From contig JBCCIM010000036.1 of the NCBI GenBank assembly GCA_039111535.1, positions 1-38,668 on the forward strand: a stretch of 38,668 bases of DNA, in the 5' to 3' direction. Shown one piece after another: positions 15,232-23,553 of this stretch. The stretch comes from Bacteroidota bacterium. GTDB lineage: Bacteria > Bacteroidota > Rhodothermia > Rhodothermales > JAHQVL01. Both the position numbers and the translations under genes were made by a program. The notes under the pieces were generated by a model, which worked only from the letters and a program-made list of their open reading frames with translations, searched no databases and was not told where the DNA came from. Numbering within the stretch: position 1 is the first letter of the stretch; every line of letters starts with the position of its first letter.

Positions 15232-15816
15232 ATGTCTCTATTTTCACTTTTATCTACTGCGGTTGCTGTTCCGTTGGCCGTAGTATTGGCTGCCTTTATG
15301 TGGTTTTTTATCCGAGCCCAAATGGCAGACAAACAAAAGGGATCCAAATCCTCACGCAAACCCATTAAAAAGATTGCCTATGACAAACCAGCCGCTACTA
15401 CTCCTTTTATTTCTAACATGAACCTCTCAGCCAGCATGCCGGTGCACCAGGATACGGTTGCAACGCTGGCTACAGCATACACTGCCAACAGTTCGGATAC
15501 GCTGAGCTATCAGCCCTTATCCAACTTTTTGGGCAGCAGCCCCCTTGAACAGAATACCTTACCCAACACAGCAAGTAGCGAACTTGCCACACTATTGCCT
15601 GAGCCGGCAACCATAGAATTTGACATCAAGGACATTCCGGGTATCAACAGCGCGATGGAAAAGGAATTGTTCGAGCTTGGTTATACGTCGGTAGAGCAGA
15701 TCGCCCGATGGGGTCGCGCTGATGTGCGCGCTGTGTCAGCCACCCTTGGCGTTGACCAGCAGAAAATCGAAGATGAATGGATTGCGGGGGCCCGCCTCAT
15801 CCTATCAATAAGATGA
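15232..15816 (+). CDS. Membrane-anchored helix-hairpin-helix protein
   Basis: A 194-residue protein with one N-terminal membrane segment (residues ~5-28, LLSTAVAVPLAVVLAAFMWF), then a basic stretch (DKQKGSKSSRKPIKK), which by the positive-inside rule places the remainder in the cytoplasm. After a Ser/Thr/Ala-rich linker (~50-125), residues ~130-190 form a helix-hairpin-helix-like domain: IEFDIKDIPGINSAMEKELF and LGYTSVEQIARWGRADVRAV, with the GINSAMEKELFELGYTSVEQIA pattern found in HhH folds that bind nucleic acid or act as protein modules. I do not recognise a named family. It overlaps the convergent PfkB gene by twelve bases, and the terminator stem lies over both 3' ends. Confidence 0.75.
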   Translation: MSLFSLLSTAVAVPLAVVLAAFMWFFIRAQMADKQKGSKSSRKPIKKIAYDKPAATTPFISNMNLSASMPVHQDTVATLATAYTANSSDTLSYQPLSNFLGSSPLEQNTLPNTASSELATLLPEPATIEFDIKDIPGINSAMEKELFELGYTSVEQIARWGRADVRAVSATLGVDQQKIEDEWIAGARLILSIR

Positions 15817-15827
15817 GGCGATTTTTT
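15793..15827 (+). terminator. Rho-independent terminator overlapping convergent gene ends
   Basis: CGCCTCATC (15793-15801), a ten-base loop, and GATGAGGCG (15812-15820) form a perfect 9-bp stem followed by ATTTTTT (15821-15827). It is a good terminator for the plus-strand HhH gene. The stem includes the gene's own stop region and lies inside the last codons of the convergent PfkB gene. There is no T-run on the minus side. Confidence 0.75.
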
Positions 15828-16749
15828 CGGCTAGTTTGCTGGCCGGAATGGCAGTCAGATCGTGTAAGGAAGCAACCCGTGCATCGATATCAGCACGTTC
15901 AATTTCCAAAAGCTGATCCGGACCGAAGCGTTCAACCGTAAATGAGGCGAGCGCCGTACCAAATACAACAGCGCGCTTGAACGCCGCGTCGTCAAATTCT
16001 GGGTACTGGGAGAGGTATCCAACAAAACCGCCCATAAAGGTATCGCCGGCACCCGTTGGGTCCTGAATTGCATCCAGCGGATACGCCGGCAGCGCAAAAA
16101 GGGAATCATTATCGATGACCATCGCGCCATGCTCTCCTTTCTTGATCACCAGCACGCGGGGACCCATTGTCAGGATTTTACGTGCTGCTTTAAGCAGGTT
16201 AAATTCACCCGCCAACTGGCGCACTTCTTCGTCGTTGATCATCAGGCAATCAATTTTGCGCAATGTTGCACGCAACCCATCAAGCGTGTGATCGATCCAG
16301 AAGTTCATGGTGTCGCAAACAACCAGTTGTGGACTTGACATCTGTTCAAGCACACTTGATTGAAGCGTCGGGTCGATGTTACCCAGGCACACGATACGGC
16401 TGTCTTTATACATTGACGGCACAACCGGGTCGAACGTCTCCAACACATTCAGGTGTGTATAAAGCGTATCGCGCCCGTTGAAGTCATCGTGATATTTACC
16501 AGCCCATGCAAAGGTCTTGCCCTGCTCCTGCACTTCGAGGCCGGCTATATTAATCCCACGACTGTCGAGCACGTCGATATAGTCCTGGGGAAAATCATTG
16601 CCCACAACGGCAACAAGCCGCACATCATCACAAAAGAAACGGGACGCCAACGAAATATAGGTTGCACTGCCTCCAAGCACCTGCTCGGCAGATCCTGCTG
16701 GCGTTTCAATAGAATCAAACGCAACAGTGCCTACTGCTAAAATACTCAT
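15805..16749 (-). CDS. PfkB-family sugar/nucleoside kinase
   Basis: A 314-residue ribokinase-like enzyme transferring phosphate from ATP to a hydroxyl of a small sugar or nucleoside. The N-terminal GGSATYISLA (26-35) corresponds to the first PfkB signature, and DPTGAGDTFMGGFVGYL (beginning about residue 231) is the second signature, with the catalytic Asp and the anion-hole GAGD. VIKKGEHGAM precedes it as in adenosine/ribokinase relatives. The Asn commonly seen at the end of signature 1 is replaced (GGSATY), a feature of some uncharacterised subgroups. The substrate cannot be named. It is monocistronic by position, with a 57-base gap to the glycine-zipper membrane gene on the same strand. Confidence 0.9.
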   Translation of the reverse strand: MSILAVGTVAFDSIETPAGSAEQVLGGSATYISLASRFFCDDVRLVAVVGNDFPQDYIDVLDSRGINIAGLEVQEQGKTFAWAGKYHDDFNGRDTLYTHLNVLETFDPVVPSMYKDSRIVCLGNIDPTLQSSVLEQMSSPQLVVCDTMNFWIDHTLDGLRATLRKIDCLMINDEEVRQLAGEFNLLKAARKILTMGPRVLVIKKGEHGAMVIDNDSLFALPAYPLDAIQDPTGAGDTFMGGFVGYLSQYPEFDDAAFKRAVVFGTALASFTVERFGPDQLLEIERADIDARVASLHDLTAIPASKLAEKIASSY

Positions 16750-16806
16750 ACCATCTTAAATTTAATGAACCGGAGAGCCGCGTAATTATACACAAACAAG
16801 TGCTTA

Positions 16807-17535
16807 TTAATAGCGCGTTCTGATCCAATCGCTAATCCGCTTGAATACAAATGCACTGAAAACTGTTTTTGCAGATTGTAAAAGCGATTCATACAGCGAC
16901 GAAGCTTCCCCTTTCTGCTTTTTGATCGTTTTCGATAGATCAGTTGCAGCTACCTGCAAAGAATCGGCAGCGCGTTCTGCAGCATCGGAGAATGAGGAGA
17001 TGATCTCACCAGTCTTCTCGTTGGCTACGTGTCCAAGATCACCTGCACGCTGGTTGATCAAATCGCCCAATGAGCCGGCGCGGTCATATATAGAGCCCCG
17101 CGTGGATCGAACACGGTCGGCCATCTGTTCACCTGCAGCGGCAGCTTGTGCTGAAAACCGGTCTACGGTATCTCCCGCAAATTGACGAGCAGAATTGGTC
17201 AGATAGCTCGATTTCTGCCGCGCGCGCTGTGATAAGCTAGGCGGCGGGGGCGGTTCCAGCGCCTTGGTTAGGGCCCGGCCTACAACCATGCCGGCGCCAA
17301 CAGCCATCAGGAAAGCGAGTCCGGGATTGTCTTTCACCCAGGTTTTGGCTGCGTCACCTGCTTCTTCGAGGTCAATTTTATTAATTTCGCTCCGGAGCCG
17401 ATCACTTGTCTGTTTGAGATCTACTCGTGCCTGTTCGTATGCCTCACGTAATTCGTTGAGCATTTCGCCAGTTTCCTGTGCATCGGATGCTTCAGCGGTC
17501 GGCTGTTCTGCGGCTGGTTCTTGTTTTTTTGCCAT
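16807..17535 (-). CDS. Glycine-zipper membrane protein, ElaB/YqjD/DUF883-like
   Basis: A 242-residue protein. Residues ~25-65 are a charged amphipathic helix (LNELREAYEQARVDLKQTSD, then RLRSEINKIDLEEAGD), then KTWVKDNPGLAFLMAVGAGM and VVGRALTKALEPPPPP gives one Gly-rich membrane segment (~70-88). This resembles the DUF883/ElaB/YqjD layout, whose members anchor helices to the inner membrane. The rest is a long helical, Ala/Ser-rich tail (SQRARQKSSYLTNSARQFAG...) longer than in those families, which are about 100 residues. It may interact with envelope or ribosome partners, but nothing specific is shown. The gene below (17657-17893) has a similar plan. Confidence 0.65.
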   Translation of the reverse strand: MAKKQEPAAEQPTAEASDAQETGEMLNELREAYEQARVDLKQTSDRLRSEINKIDLEEAGDAAKTWVKDNPGLAFLMAVGAGMVVGRALTKALEPPPPPSLSQRARQKSSYLTNSARQFAGDTVDRFSAQAAAAGEQMADRVRSTRGSIYDRAGSLGDLINQRAGDLGHVANEKTGEIISSFSDAAERAADSLQVAATDLSKTIKKQKGEASSLYESLLQSAKTVFSAFVFKRISDWIRTRY

Positions 17536-17656
17536 AGCGATAGTCTATGCGCCCCCTTTCGGAGAATTTGATCGATAAATAGGTGTTATTTTTAGCGTAG
17601 GTCTTTTATATTAAGGACTTACAAACTTGCTAATCCTTTTCAGGCCAATTAAGGTA

Positions 17657-17893
17657 TTATCGGCGCAACAGGACTCCAATGAATACCCCGAATCCGAATC
17701 CACTCAACATGGCGGCCGTCTGGTTCTCTTCGATCCAATCTTTGGCCTGTTCTACGAGATCCGCATATTCTCCATTAATCGTATGATCTGTGCCGTTTTT
17801 ATAGGGTTCACCGGCATGAAGGTCGCCGGCGCCATTTGATTCGCCATACAGATTTTTCTCAGAAGATGCGGTGCCCGATTTTGATTTTGCCAT
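17657..17893 (-). CDS. Small membrane protein with C-terminal glycine-rich segment
   Basis: A 78-residue protein with a hydrophilic N-terminus, an amphipathic helix YADLVEQAKDWIEENQTAA and a short C-terminal membrane segment (MLSGFGFGVFIGVLLRR, ~62-78). This is the layout of DUF883-like membrane anchors, and it shares the Glu/Lys helix plus Gly-zipper plan with its neighbour 121 bases downstream on the same strand. Both may form one transcription unit. There is no known family that I can name with certainty. Confidence 0.6.
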   Translation of the reverse strand: MAKSKSGTASSEKNLYGESNGAGDLHAGEPYKNGTDHTINGEYADLVEQAKDWIEENQTAAMLSGFGFGVFIGVLLRR

Positions 17894-18252
17894 CTTTGCC
17901 TGTCTCAGGTTGAATGCGACTTTTTCTTATGTCCGGTTTCTTAAATCCAGTGTCTTTTGTTCGTACCCTGCCCGGCAGCCCACAGTTCACCACACTCAGG
18001 TGTAGGTGCTGTCTGGGATGCCTTTGGTACCACTAAATAATAATAATTATGCTGCAGCCTCAACCCGGCGACTATGTGACAAGATCCAGGACATGCAATT
18101 TAAGCTATCATCTGCACGTTTTAGGCATGAGAATAGTTTATGATTTGGTTCATCACAAGTTTGCGACGAAAACATTTAACGCCTTATAAACGTTGAGTCT
18201 ACCCATCTTCAACCATTCATTGCCCAAATGGATGCATCCCTTAAATTCATTT
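17894..18252. other. 359-base divergent intergenic region
   Basis: This is the gap between the small membrane gene (minus) and the TPR operon (plus), presumably with promoters for both. It is A/T-richer near 18030-18060 (TAATAATAATTATG). I see no hairpin, repeat or RNA gene that I can defend. An in-frame TTG at 18193 upstream of the TPR gene is not credible as a start. Confidence 0.4.
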
Positions 18253-21200
18253 ATGGCTAAAATCTCTCGAAACGTTTTTCTGGCTCTTTTGCTGATGTTT
18301 GGCGGCCTGAGTCAGCCGGCAGCTGCGCAGATGCCTCCCGAGAACGGTGACCGGGTTTTTGCAGAAGCATTCAAACTGCATACCGATCAGTTGTTTGAAC
18401 AGGCCAATCATGCGTTTGATAAATTTCGCCGACAATACCCGCAGCACATCAACGCACCGGAAGCGCTGTATTATCAGGCGGAGTCTTCGCTGGTTGTTGG
18501 CCGCGAAGAGGAAGCTGTGCATTTATTCAGCCAGTTTCAAGATCTATACCCTTCTCATCCCCTTGCGTTTGAAGCCCGGCTGGCCCTCGGCAAATACTAC
18601 TACGCTGCCGGCCAGCACGACAAAGCCATTAACACCCTGGCCCGTGTTGTCCAGAAAAACCCACCCGACGAAGTTGCTGCGCGCGCACTCTATTGGATGG
18701 GCGAGTCAGCGCTGAATCTCAACAACCTCGCAGAAGCCGTTGGGTACTTCGAACGGGCAGCCATTGAATACCCGGAAACAACCACTGCACCAATCGCCCT
18801 GTATGCCGTTGCAGCAACACAGGTGCGCCAGGAAAACCCGGAAGCCGCTGTTCGGTTTTTCGAACTGCTCTCTGCGCGCTACCCGCAGTCTCCCTATACG
18901 CAGAACCTCGGATTAACGCTTGCTGAAGTGTATTACGAATTGGGCGACTACCGCCGGTCTATCGATGAAGTGAAACGCCGGCTACCCAACCTGAGCGGCC
19001 CCGCACTCGACCGCGCAAACTTCCTGCTGGCTGAATCGCACAACCAGCTCCGCGAAAGCGACCAGGCCATTGTCTATTACAGACGCTTCACGGAAAACAA
19101 CGCTGACAGTCCGTTTTACCGCAACGCCCTTTATGGCCTCGCATGGAATTACCACTCGGAAGGTGCCTACCAGTGGGCAGCTGAGCATTTTGGGCAAGTG
19201 CTCCAGCAGCGCCAGAAAGACGAACTTGCAGCCAACGCTGCATACTACCGCGCCGTTAACACCAAACTGGCAGGCCAGCCTTTCGAAGCGCTGAACATGT
19301 ATAAAGATGCAGCCGCCCAGTATCCCAAGAACGAAATCTCGGACCAGATCATGTTTGAGCTCGGGATGACGGCGTATGAGTTACGCAGGTGGGAAGAAGC
19401 CCGCGATGCGTTCACCCGCGTGATCAATGAATTCCCGGCATCCAACCGCCGCGGCCAGGCATTTTTCCGGCGCGGCAGTTCGTTTATTGCGCTCGGTGAT
19501 TTTGACGCAGCGCTGAGTAATTTTGACCGGGCCATCGCGCTTGACGCAGCACCGGCTTCGCTCAAGCAGGAAGTTATTTTCCAGAAAGCCTGGCTGCAAT
19601 ACCGCAGCGGCAATTATTCAGCGTCAGCGCCAGCATTCATGGAGCTGTTTCAGAAAAACGCGTCCACCGAAGTTGGCGGCGAAGCCCTCTTCTGGGCAGC
19701 AGAGAGCTACCATCAGTTAGGTGACCTCCTGCGCGCTTCGCAGCTTTTCCGGCAATACCTCCGCGGCTACAGCGGCGGCAAACAAGCTGACGCTGCACAC
19801 TATGCCCTTGGCTGGACACACTTCAAACAGGGCAACTACGAATCAGCCATCGGTGAATTCCGGCAATTCCTCAGTCAATACAGAAATGTAGACGAGTTTG
19901 TCCCCTACCGGACCGACGCCCTGCTCCGCATGGCCGACAGCTACTATGCACTCAAGCGTTACCCGGAAGCCATCCAAACCTACGCCCGTATCGGCGGCGA
20001 AGATGGCAACGACTACGCCCTCTACCAGGTTGGACAGGCCTATTATAACGCCGGTGAAGGATTTGAAGCAATTACCACGTTCCGCCGGCTCCTGCGCGAC
20101 TTCCCTGAAAGTGACTGGGTTGAAGAATCACAATACAACCTCGGCTACTTGTATTTCCAGAACCAGAATTACCAGGAAGCCATTGGCGAATACCAGAAAC
20201 TGATTCGGGATTATCCGAGGGACCCGCTTGCAGCCAAAGCCCAGTATGGCATTGGCGACGCACAGTTTAATGCCGGCAACATGGAAGAGGCGGTCGAATC
20301 TTACCGCACCGTGCTCCAGCAATATCCTAACAGCCCGTTTTCTTCTGATGCAGCAGCCGGCATCCAGACGGCGCTCATTGTTTTGGGTGATGAAGAACGC
20401 GCCAGCGAAATCATCGAATCGTTTGCCGGCGACAGCAACTCAAACGCCCTTGCAGATGAAATGCGATTCCGCCAGGCAGAAGTGAAATATCAGACCGGCC
20501 AGATTGACGAAGCGTTGCTCGACTTCCAGCGGTTTGTCCGTAATTCCGAAAATACGCAACTCCTCCCTGATGCGTACTTCTATCTGGGTTCAATTTTCTC
20601 CGAGCGTAACCGTCCCCAGGAAGCAGAGGCATACCTCAAACGTATCGTCACCCGCCACCCGCAGAGCCCGCGTAACGCCGACGCTACACGGAAGCTGGGC
20701 GACTTGCTCCTCGCACAAAACAGAAGCCAGGAAGCGCTAGACACCTTCCAAAGCCTGGAAGGGTTGCAAGCAGATAACCCACAAGTGGTTGGGGAAGCGC
20801 GCTACGGCCAGGCCAAAGCGCTCTTGCAACTGGGCCGACAGGCAGAAGCGGAGCGGTTGCTCAATGAATTGACACAAGCCGGCGGCGATCCGTCACAGCT
20901 GGGGCCAGTCCAGTTGGGCCTTGCCCGCGTTTACGAAAGTGAAGGCCGCACCCAGGATGCCGTCAACATGTACCGGAATGTTGTTGATCAAAACCTCGAT
21001 GCAACAGGTGCTGAAGCGCTGTACCGTCTCGGACAATTGCTGGTCAACCAGGGACAAGATCGGGCTGCACTCGAAGAGCTTGGCCGCATGTCGGTGCTCT
21101 ATGCCGGCTACTCCGACTGGGTTGCCCAGGGCTACCTGGCACAGGCCACAGCATTCCGTAATCTGGGCCAGCGCGGTGACGCCCTGCAGCTCTACAATCG

Positions 21201-21267
21201 CATCATAGAAGAATACAGTGGTACAACGTTCGCAGATTTGGCAGCAAAAGAGAAGGCTTCGCTCTAA
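18253..21267 (+). CDS. Large periplasmic tetratricopeptide-repeat protein
   Basis: A 1004-residue protein, first gene of the envelope operon. It has a signal peptide (residues ~4-25, FLALLLMFGGL to PAAAQ) followed by roughly twenty TPR-like units of ~34-36 residues over almost the whole length, many with AxxxF..a...yP..p.a..A: DKFRRQYPQHINAPEALYYQ, FQDLYPSHPLAFEARLALGK, YQKLIRDYPRDPLAAKAQYG. The FxxxxxxYPxSxxxxxAxY pattern is typical of BamD/YbgF-like TPR proteins of the outer-membrane machinery. It probably acts in the periplasm as a scaffold for the barrel protein that follows only four bases downstream. The ATG at 18253 (MAKISRNVFL) gives a proper signal peptide. Confidence 0.85.
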   Translation: MAKISRNVFLALLLMFGGLSQPAAAQMPPENGDRVFAEAFKLHTDQLFEQANHAFDKFRRQYPQHINAPEALYYQAESSLVVGREEEAVHLFSQFQDLYPSHPLAFEARLALGKYYYAAGQHDKAINTLARVVQKNPPDEVAARALYWMGESALNLNNLAEAVGYFERAAIEYPETTTAPIALYAVAATQVRQENPEAAVRFFELLSARYPQSPYTQNLGLTLAEVYYELGDYRRSIDEVKRRLPNLSGPALDRANFLLAESHNQLRESDQAIVYYRRFTENNADSPFYRNALYGLAWNYHSEGAYQWAAEHFGQVLQQRQKDELAANAAYYRAVNTKLAGQPFEALNMYKDAAAQYPKNEISDQIMFELGMTAYELRRWEEARDAFTRVINEFPASNRRGQAFFRRGSSFIALGDFDAALSNFDRAIALDAAPASLKQEVIFQKAWLQYRSGNYSASAPAFMELFQKNASTEVGGEALFWAAESYHQLGDLLRASQLFRQYLRGYSGGKQADAAHYALGWTHFKQGNYESAIGEFRQFLSQYRNVDEFVPYRTDALLRMADSYYALKRYPEAIQTYARIGGEDGNDYALYQVGQAYYNAGEGFEAITTFRRLLRDFPESDWVEESQYNLGYLYFQNQNYQEAIGEYQKLIRDYPRDPLAAKAQYGIGDAQFNAGNMEEAVESYRTVLQQYPNSPFSSDAAAGIQTALIVLGDEERASEIIESFAGDSNSNALADEMRFRQAEVKYQTGQIDEALLDFQRFVRNSENTQLLPDAYFYLGSIFSERNRPQEAEAYLKRIVTRHPQSPRNADATRKLGDLLLAQNRSQEALDTFQSLEGLQADNPQVVGEARYGQAKALLQLGRQAEAERLLNELTQAGGDPSQLGPVQLGLARVYESEGRTQDAVNMYRNVVDQNLDATGAEALYRLGQLLVNQGQDRAALEELGRMSVLYAGYSDWVAQGYLAQATAFRNLGQRGDALQLYNRIIEEYSGTTFADLAAKEKASL

Positions 21268-21271
21268 TTCT

Positions 21272-23071
21272 ATGAAATACTCAAAATCCCTTTTGCCGTA
21301 CGCGTTATTGATCGCAGCATGTTTGCTGGCGAACCTGACTGCAATTGCACCAGCTCTTGCGCAGCAGCGTGACACAACCGGTACCCTGCTCCCCGACATT
21401 TCGCCCCGCGAAGTTGAAATCCGTGGCGAATTGCAGATTGCGTTTCCTTCCCTGATTCGGCAGCCGCTCATCGGCTTCAACCCGCCACCACGCGTGCCGG
21501 AGTTGCCAGAAGGCCGCATGCCTTTTATCGAGGACTACAAACTCGCAAGTGCCGACTTGCCCAATACACCGCTCGGCCAACCCGATCCGCCTTCTGTAAG
21601 CTCGCTTGGCGACTTGCAGCCTTTGCGCGGTGAATTTGAAGCCAGCGCCGGCCGATACCTGAGCCGCATTATCCGTGCGCGCTTGAGTGCTTCAATAAAT
21701 CGGAATAGCGCGCTCTACAGCCGGATCGACTACCAGGGCACAGAAGGGTACTTTCTCGAAGACGATTCGAGATTTCCCGACCTGAGAAACCCGTTTGATG
21801 GCCTGTATGCCGTGCTCGGTTACCAGTCAGTTGGCGCCAGAAGAGGCTGGGGTATTGAGTTAGACGGCAACGTCGATTCGTACACCCTCTTCGGCACCAA
21901 CATTCTCGAGAACGATTCTATTTCTTCACAAGTAGTACTTCCAGACCGCAACGGCCTTGCCGGCAATGCTGAGTTCTGGATCCGTTCGCAAGGTGAAGCG
22001 GCAGTTGACGCAGAATTCCGTCTCAAATATGGCGGCACGCGGTATCAAACTGATTTATTTGACAACGCACTCAACGCCTTGCCGCGGCTGGATCAAAAAG
22101 AGAAACGTCTCACAAGTGTATTCAATCTGGGCGTCCCGTTTAGCATTGGCGATTTCCTGGTACGTACGGAAGTCTCTGGCGCTGGTCTGGATGACGAATC
22201 AGTTTTTGACTTCTCAACCTACTATCTGAACGTCGGCTCGGGCTTCAAAGTAGTCTTCAGTCCAACGTTCAATATCCAGCTTTTGGGCCGCTACCTCGGT
22301 ACCTCATTCATCGATGGCGGGCAAGACGAATTCCGTAGCTACCTGAGTGCTGATGCACAGTTGAATCTGTACCCGGCACCGGGCGTTTCTATTTTTGCCA
22401 GAAATACCCCGGGACTCGACCGCAACACAATGTGGGAAGTCTTCCGGCAGAACCCGTATGTCTCAGACATGCTGCAACTGCAGTCGAGTATCCGCCCGAT
22501 CGATGCCGAAGCCGGGTTTACGTTGTTCAAAGGCAACGTCCAGATGTCGGTCAAGGCCGGCTACATCCAGTCGCCAAACTTCCTCTTCTTCGAATCAGAA
22601 GCAGACCAGCCAGGCATTACAGGCTATAATTATCGCAGGGGAATCTTTGCGTATAACTATGCAGATGTCGAAATTCTGCATGCTGACGGCGATATCTCTA
22701 TCTCTTTCCCGAGCGGTATCCACGCCAAATTTGGGGTATCGGTACGCGAGGCACAGTTGACAGACAGTGAAGTGAACGTACCTTACTACTCCCCTATCAT
22801 CAGCGAAAACCTTATCTCGTATACCTTTGCTGAAAAGCGTATGATGCTTCAGTTGCTAACCACTTACCATAGCAGCAGAAATCGCAACCGCTTCGACAAT
22901 TCCAAGGTTGATGATTACTTCGACATGGACCTGAGCTATTCCTATAAAATGCACCCTGGTCTTGGGATGATAGTCAGGCTGGAAAACATTGTAGGTAGCC
23001 GGCTTGAGCACTGGGAGCATTACCGCGAGGCGCCTTTCACCGTTTCAGCAGGATTACGGGTGTTCTGGTAA
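21272..23071 (+). CDS. Outer-membrane beta-barrel protein of the TPR/TolQR operon
   Basis: A 599-residue protein with a signal peptide (residues 1-30, LLPYALLIAACLLANL to ALAQQ). A proline-rich stretch at ~60-115 (PPPRVPELPEGRMPFIEDY) leads into a long series of alternating hydrophobic strands (YLSRIIRARLSASINRNSAL, GWGIELDGNVDSYTLFG, FNIQLLGRYLGTSFIDGGQD, FRSYLSADAQLNL) ending SAGLRVFW with a terminal aromatic residue, the usual barrel signature. It resembles a TonB-dependent-receptor barrel without the plug domain, or a related porin-like barrel; I cannot name the family. It sits four bases after the TPR gene, so they are probably co-translated, and the TPR protein may help it. Confidence 0.75.
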   Translation: MKYSKSLLPYALLIAACLLANLTAIAPALAQQRDTTGTLLPDISPREVEIRGELQIAFPSLIRQPLIGFNPPPRVPELPEGRMPFIEDYKLASADLPNTPLGQPDPPSVSSLGDLQPLRGEFEASAGRYLSRIIRARLSASINRNSALYSRIDYQGTEGYFLEDDSRFPDLRNPFDGLYAVLGYQSVGARRGWGIELDGNVDSYTLFGTNILENDSISSQVVLPDRNGLAGNAEFWIRSQGEAAVDAEFRLKYGGTRYQTDLFDNALNALPRLDQKEKRLTSVFNLGVPFSIGDFLVRTEVSGAGLDDESVFDFSTYYLNVGSGFKVVFSPTFNIQLLGRYLGTSFIDGGQDEFRSYLSADAQLNLYPAPGVSIFARNTPGLDRNTMWEVFRQNPYVSDMLQLQSSIRPIDAEAGFTLFKGNVQMSVKAGYIQSPNFLFFESEADQPGITGYNYRRGIFAYNYADVEILHADGDISISFPSGIHAKFGVSVREAQLTDSEVNVPYYSPIISENLISYTFAEKRMMLQLLTTYHSSRNRNRFDNSKVDDYFDMDLSYSYKMHPGLGMIVRLENIVGSRLEHWEHYREAPFTVSAGLRVFW

Positions 23072-23101
23072 ACTGGTTTTACATGATTTAAGTGTTTGAT
23101 T

Positions 23102-23149
23102 CATTGCGCCTCAAATTGTAACGCTCCGGAAACAATTTGAGGCGCAATG
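23102..23149 (+). terminator. Perfect 18-bp-stem hairpin after the barrel gene
   Basis: CATTGCGCCTCAAATTGT (23102-23119) is perfectly repeated inverted at 23132-23149 around a 12-base loop. It lies 31 bases after the barrel stop and about 150 bases before the small HU-like gene. There is no T-tract after it. It could end the TPR-barrel transcript, or be an attenuator or a repeat element. Confidence 0.65.
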
Positions 23150-23228
23150 CCTATATTAACGCCACCTTTGATTCTTCAAAGACTTGTACATATCTTATTT
23201 CACGACCGAGATAGTTTCTACAGAGACA

Positions 23229-23236
23229 TAAATTTG
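23229..23236 (+). promoter_or_regulatory. Possible -7 box for the HU/SPOR/TolQR genes
   Basis: TAAATTTG fits the TAnnTTTG -7 pattern and lies 60 bases before the first HU-like ATG, downstream of the long hairpin. No well-spaced -33 element is visible, so this is a weak prediction. It would let the second half of the operon be transcribed independently. Confidence 0.25.
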
Positions 23237-23295
23237 GTACCGTTCTTGCATCTCTCTGTGCTTCTCCCTAATGGCGCTTATACCCCGGAAGTCTT

Positions 23296-23502
23296 ATGAC
23301 TACGACTACTTTAGACCAACTAAAAGAGACGCTTGCTGATGTTGTCCGTGAAGCGCTGGCTAATGGACAAGATGTGCAGCTCCCGGGTTTGGGTACACTC
23401 CGCGTAGTACACAAACCAAGCGAAATGATAGAAGATGATAACGGTCAAATCGTTATGCGCCCCCCACGAGATGAAGTAGTTTTCGAACCCGAAAACGCTT
23501 GA
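23296..23502 (+). CDS. Small HU-like protein with acidic rather than basic arm
   Basis: A 68-residue protein. LDQLKETLADVVREALANGQ and DVQLPGLGTLRVV match the second helix and following strand of HU/IHF proteins (the GQDVQLPGLGTL segment parallels HU's conserved GFGTF region). The first helix of HU is reduced, and the DNA-binding arm is replaced by SEMIEDDNGQIVMRPPRDEV, which is short and acidic. It may pair with the HU-type domain of the next gene product, or bind protein and not DNA. It sits 51 bases upstream of the SPOR gene on the same strand. Confidence 0.7.
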   Translation: MTTTTLDQLKETLADVVREALANGQDVQLPGLGTLRVVHKPSEMIEDDNGQIVMRPPRDEVVFEPENA

Positions 23503-23553
23503 TTCTCCCGCTCCCTTCTCTTCTCCATTATTAGCTGAACATAATTACCAGGC

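Noticed and set aside
14883-15368. 161-codon plus-strand frame upstream of the HhH gene
   Set aside because: It overlaps the well-supported HhH gene in another frame, is rich in Cys/Phe/Leu without domain pattern, and starts inside the folB leader region.
20893-21519. 208-codon minus-strand frame spanning the TPR/barrel junction
   Set aside because: Antisense to two well-supported genes, with no domain pattern or start signal.
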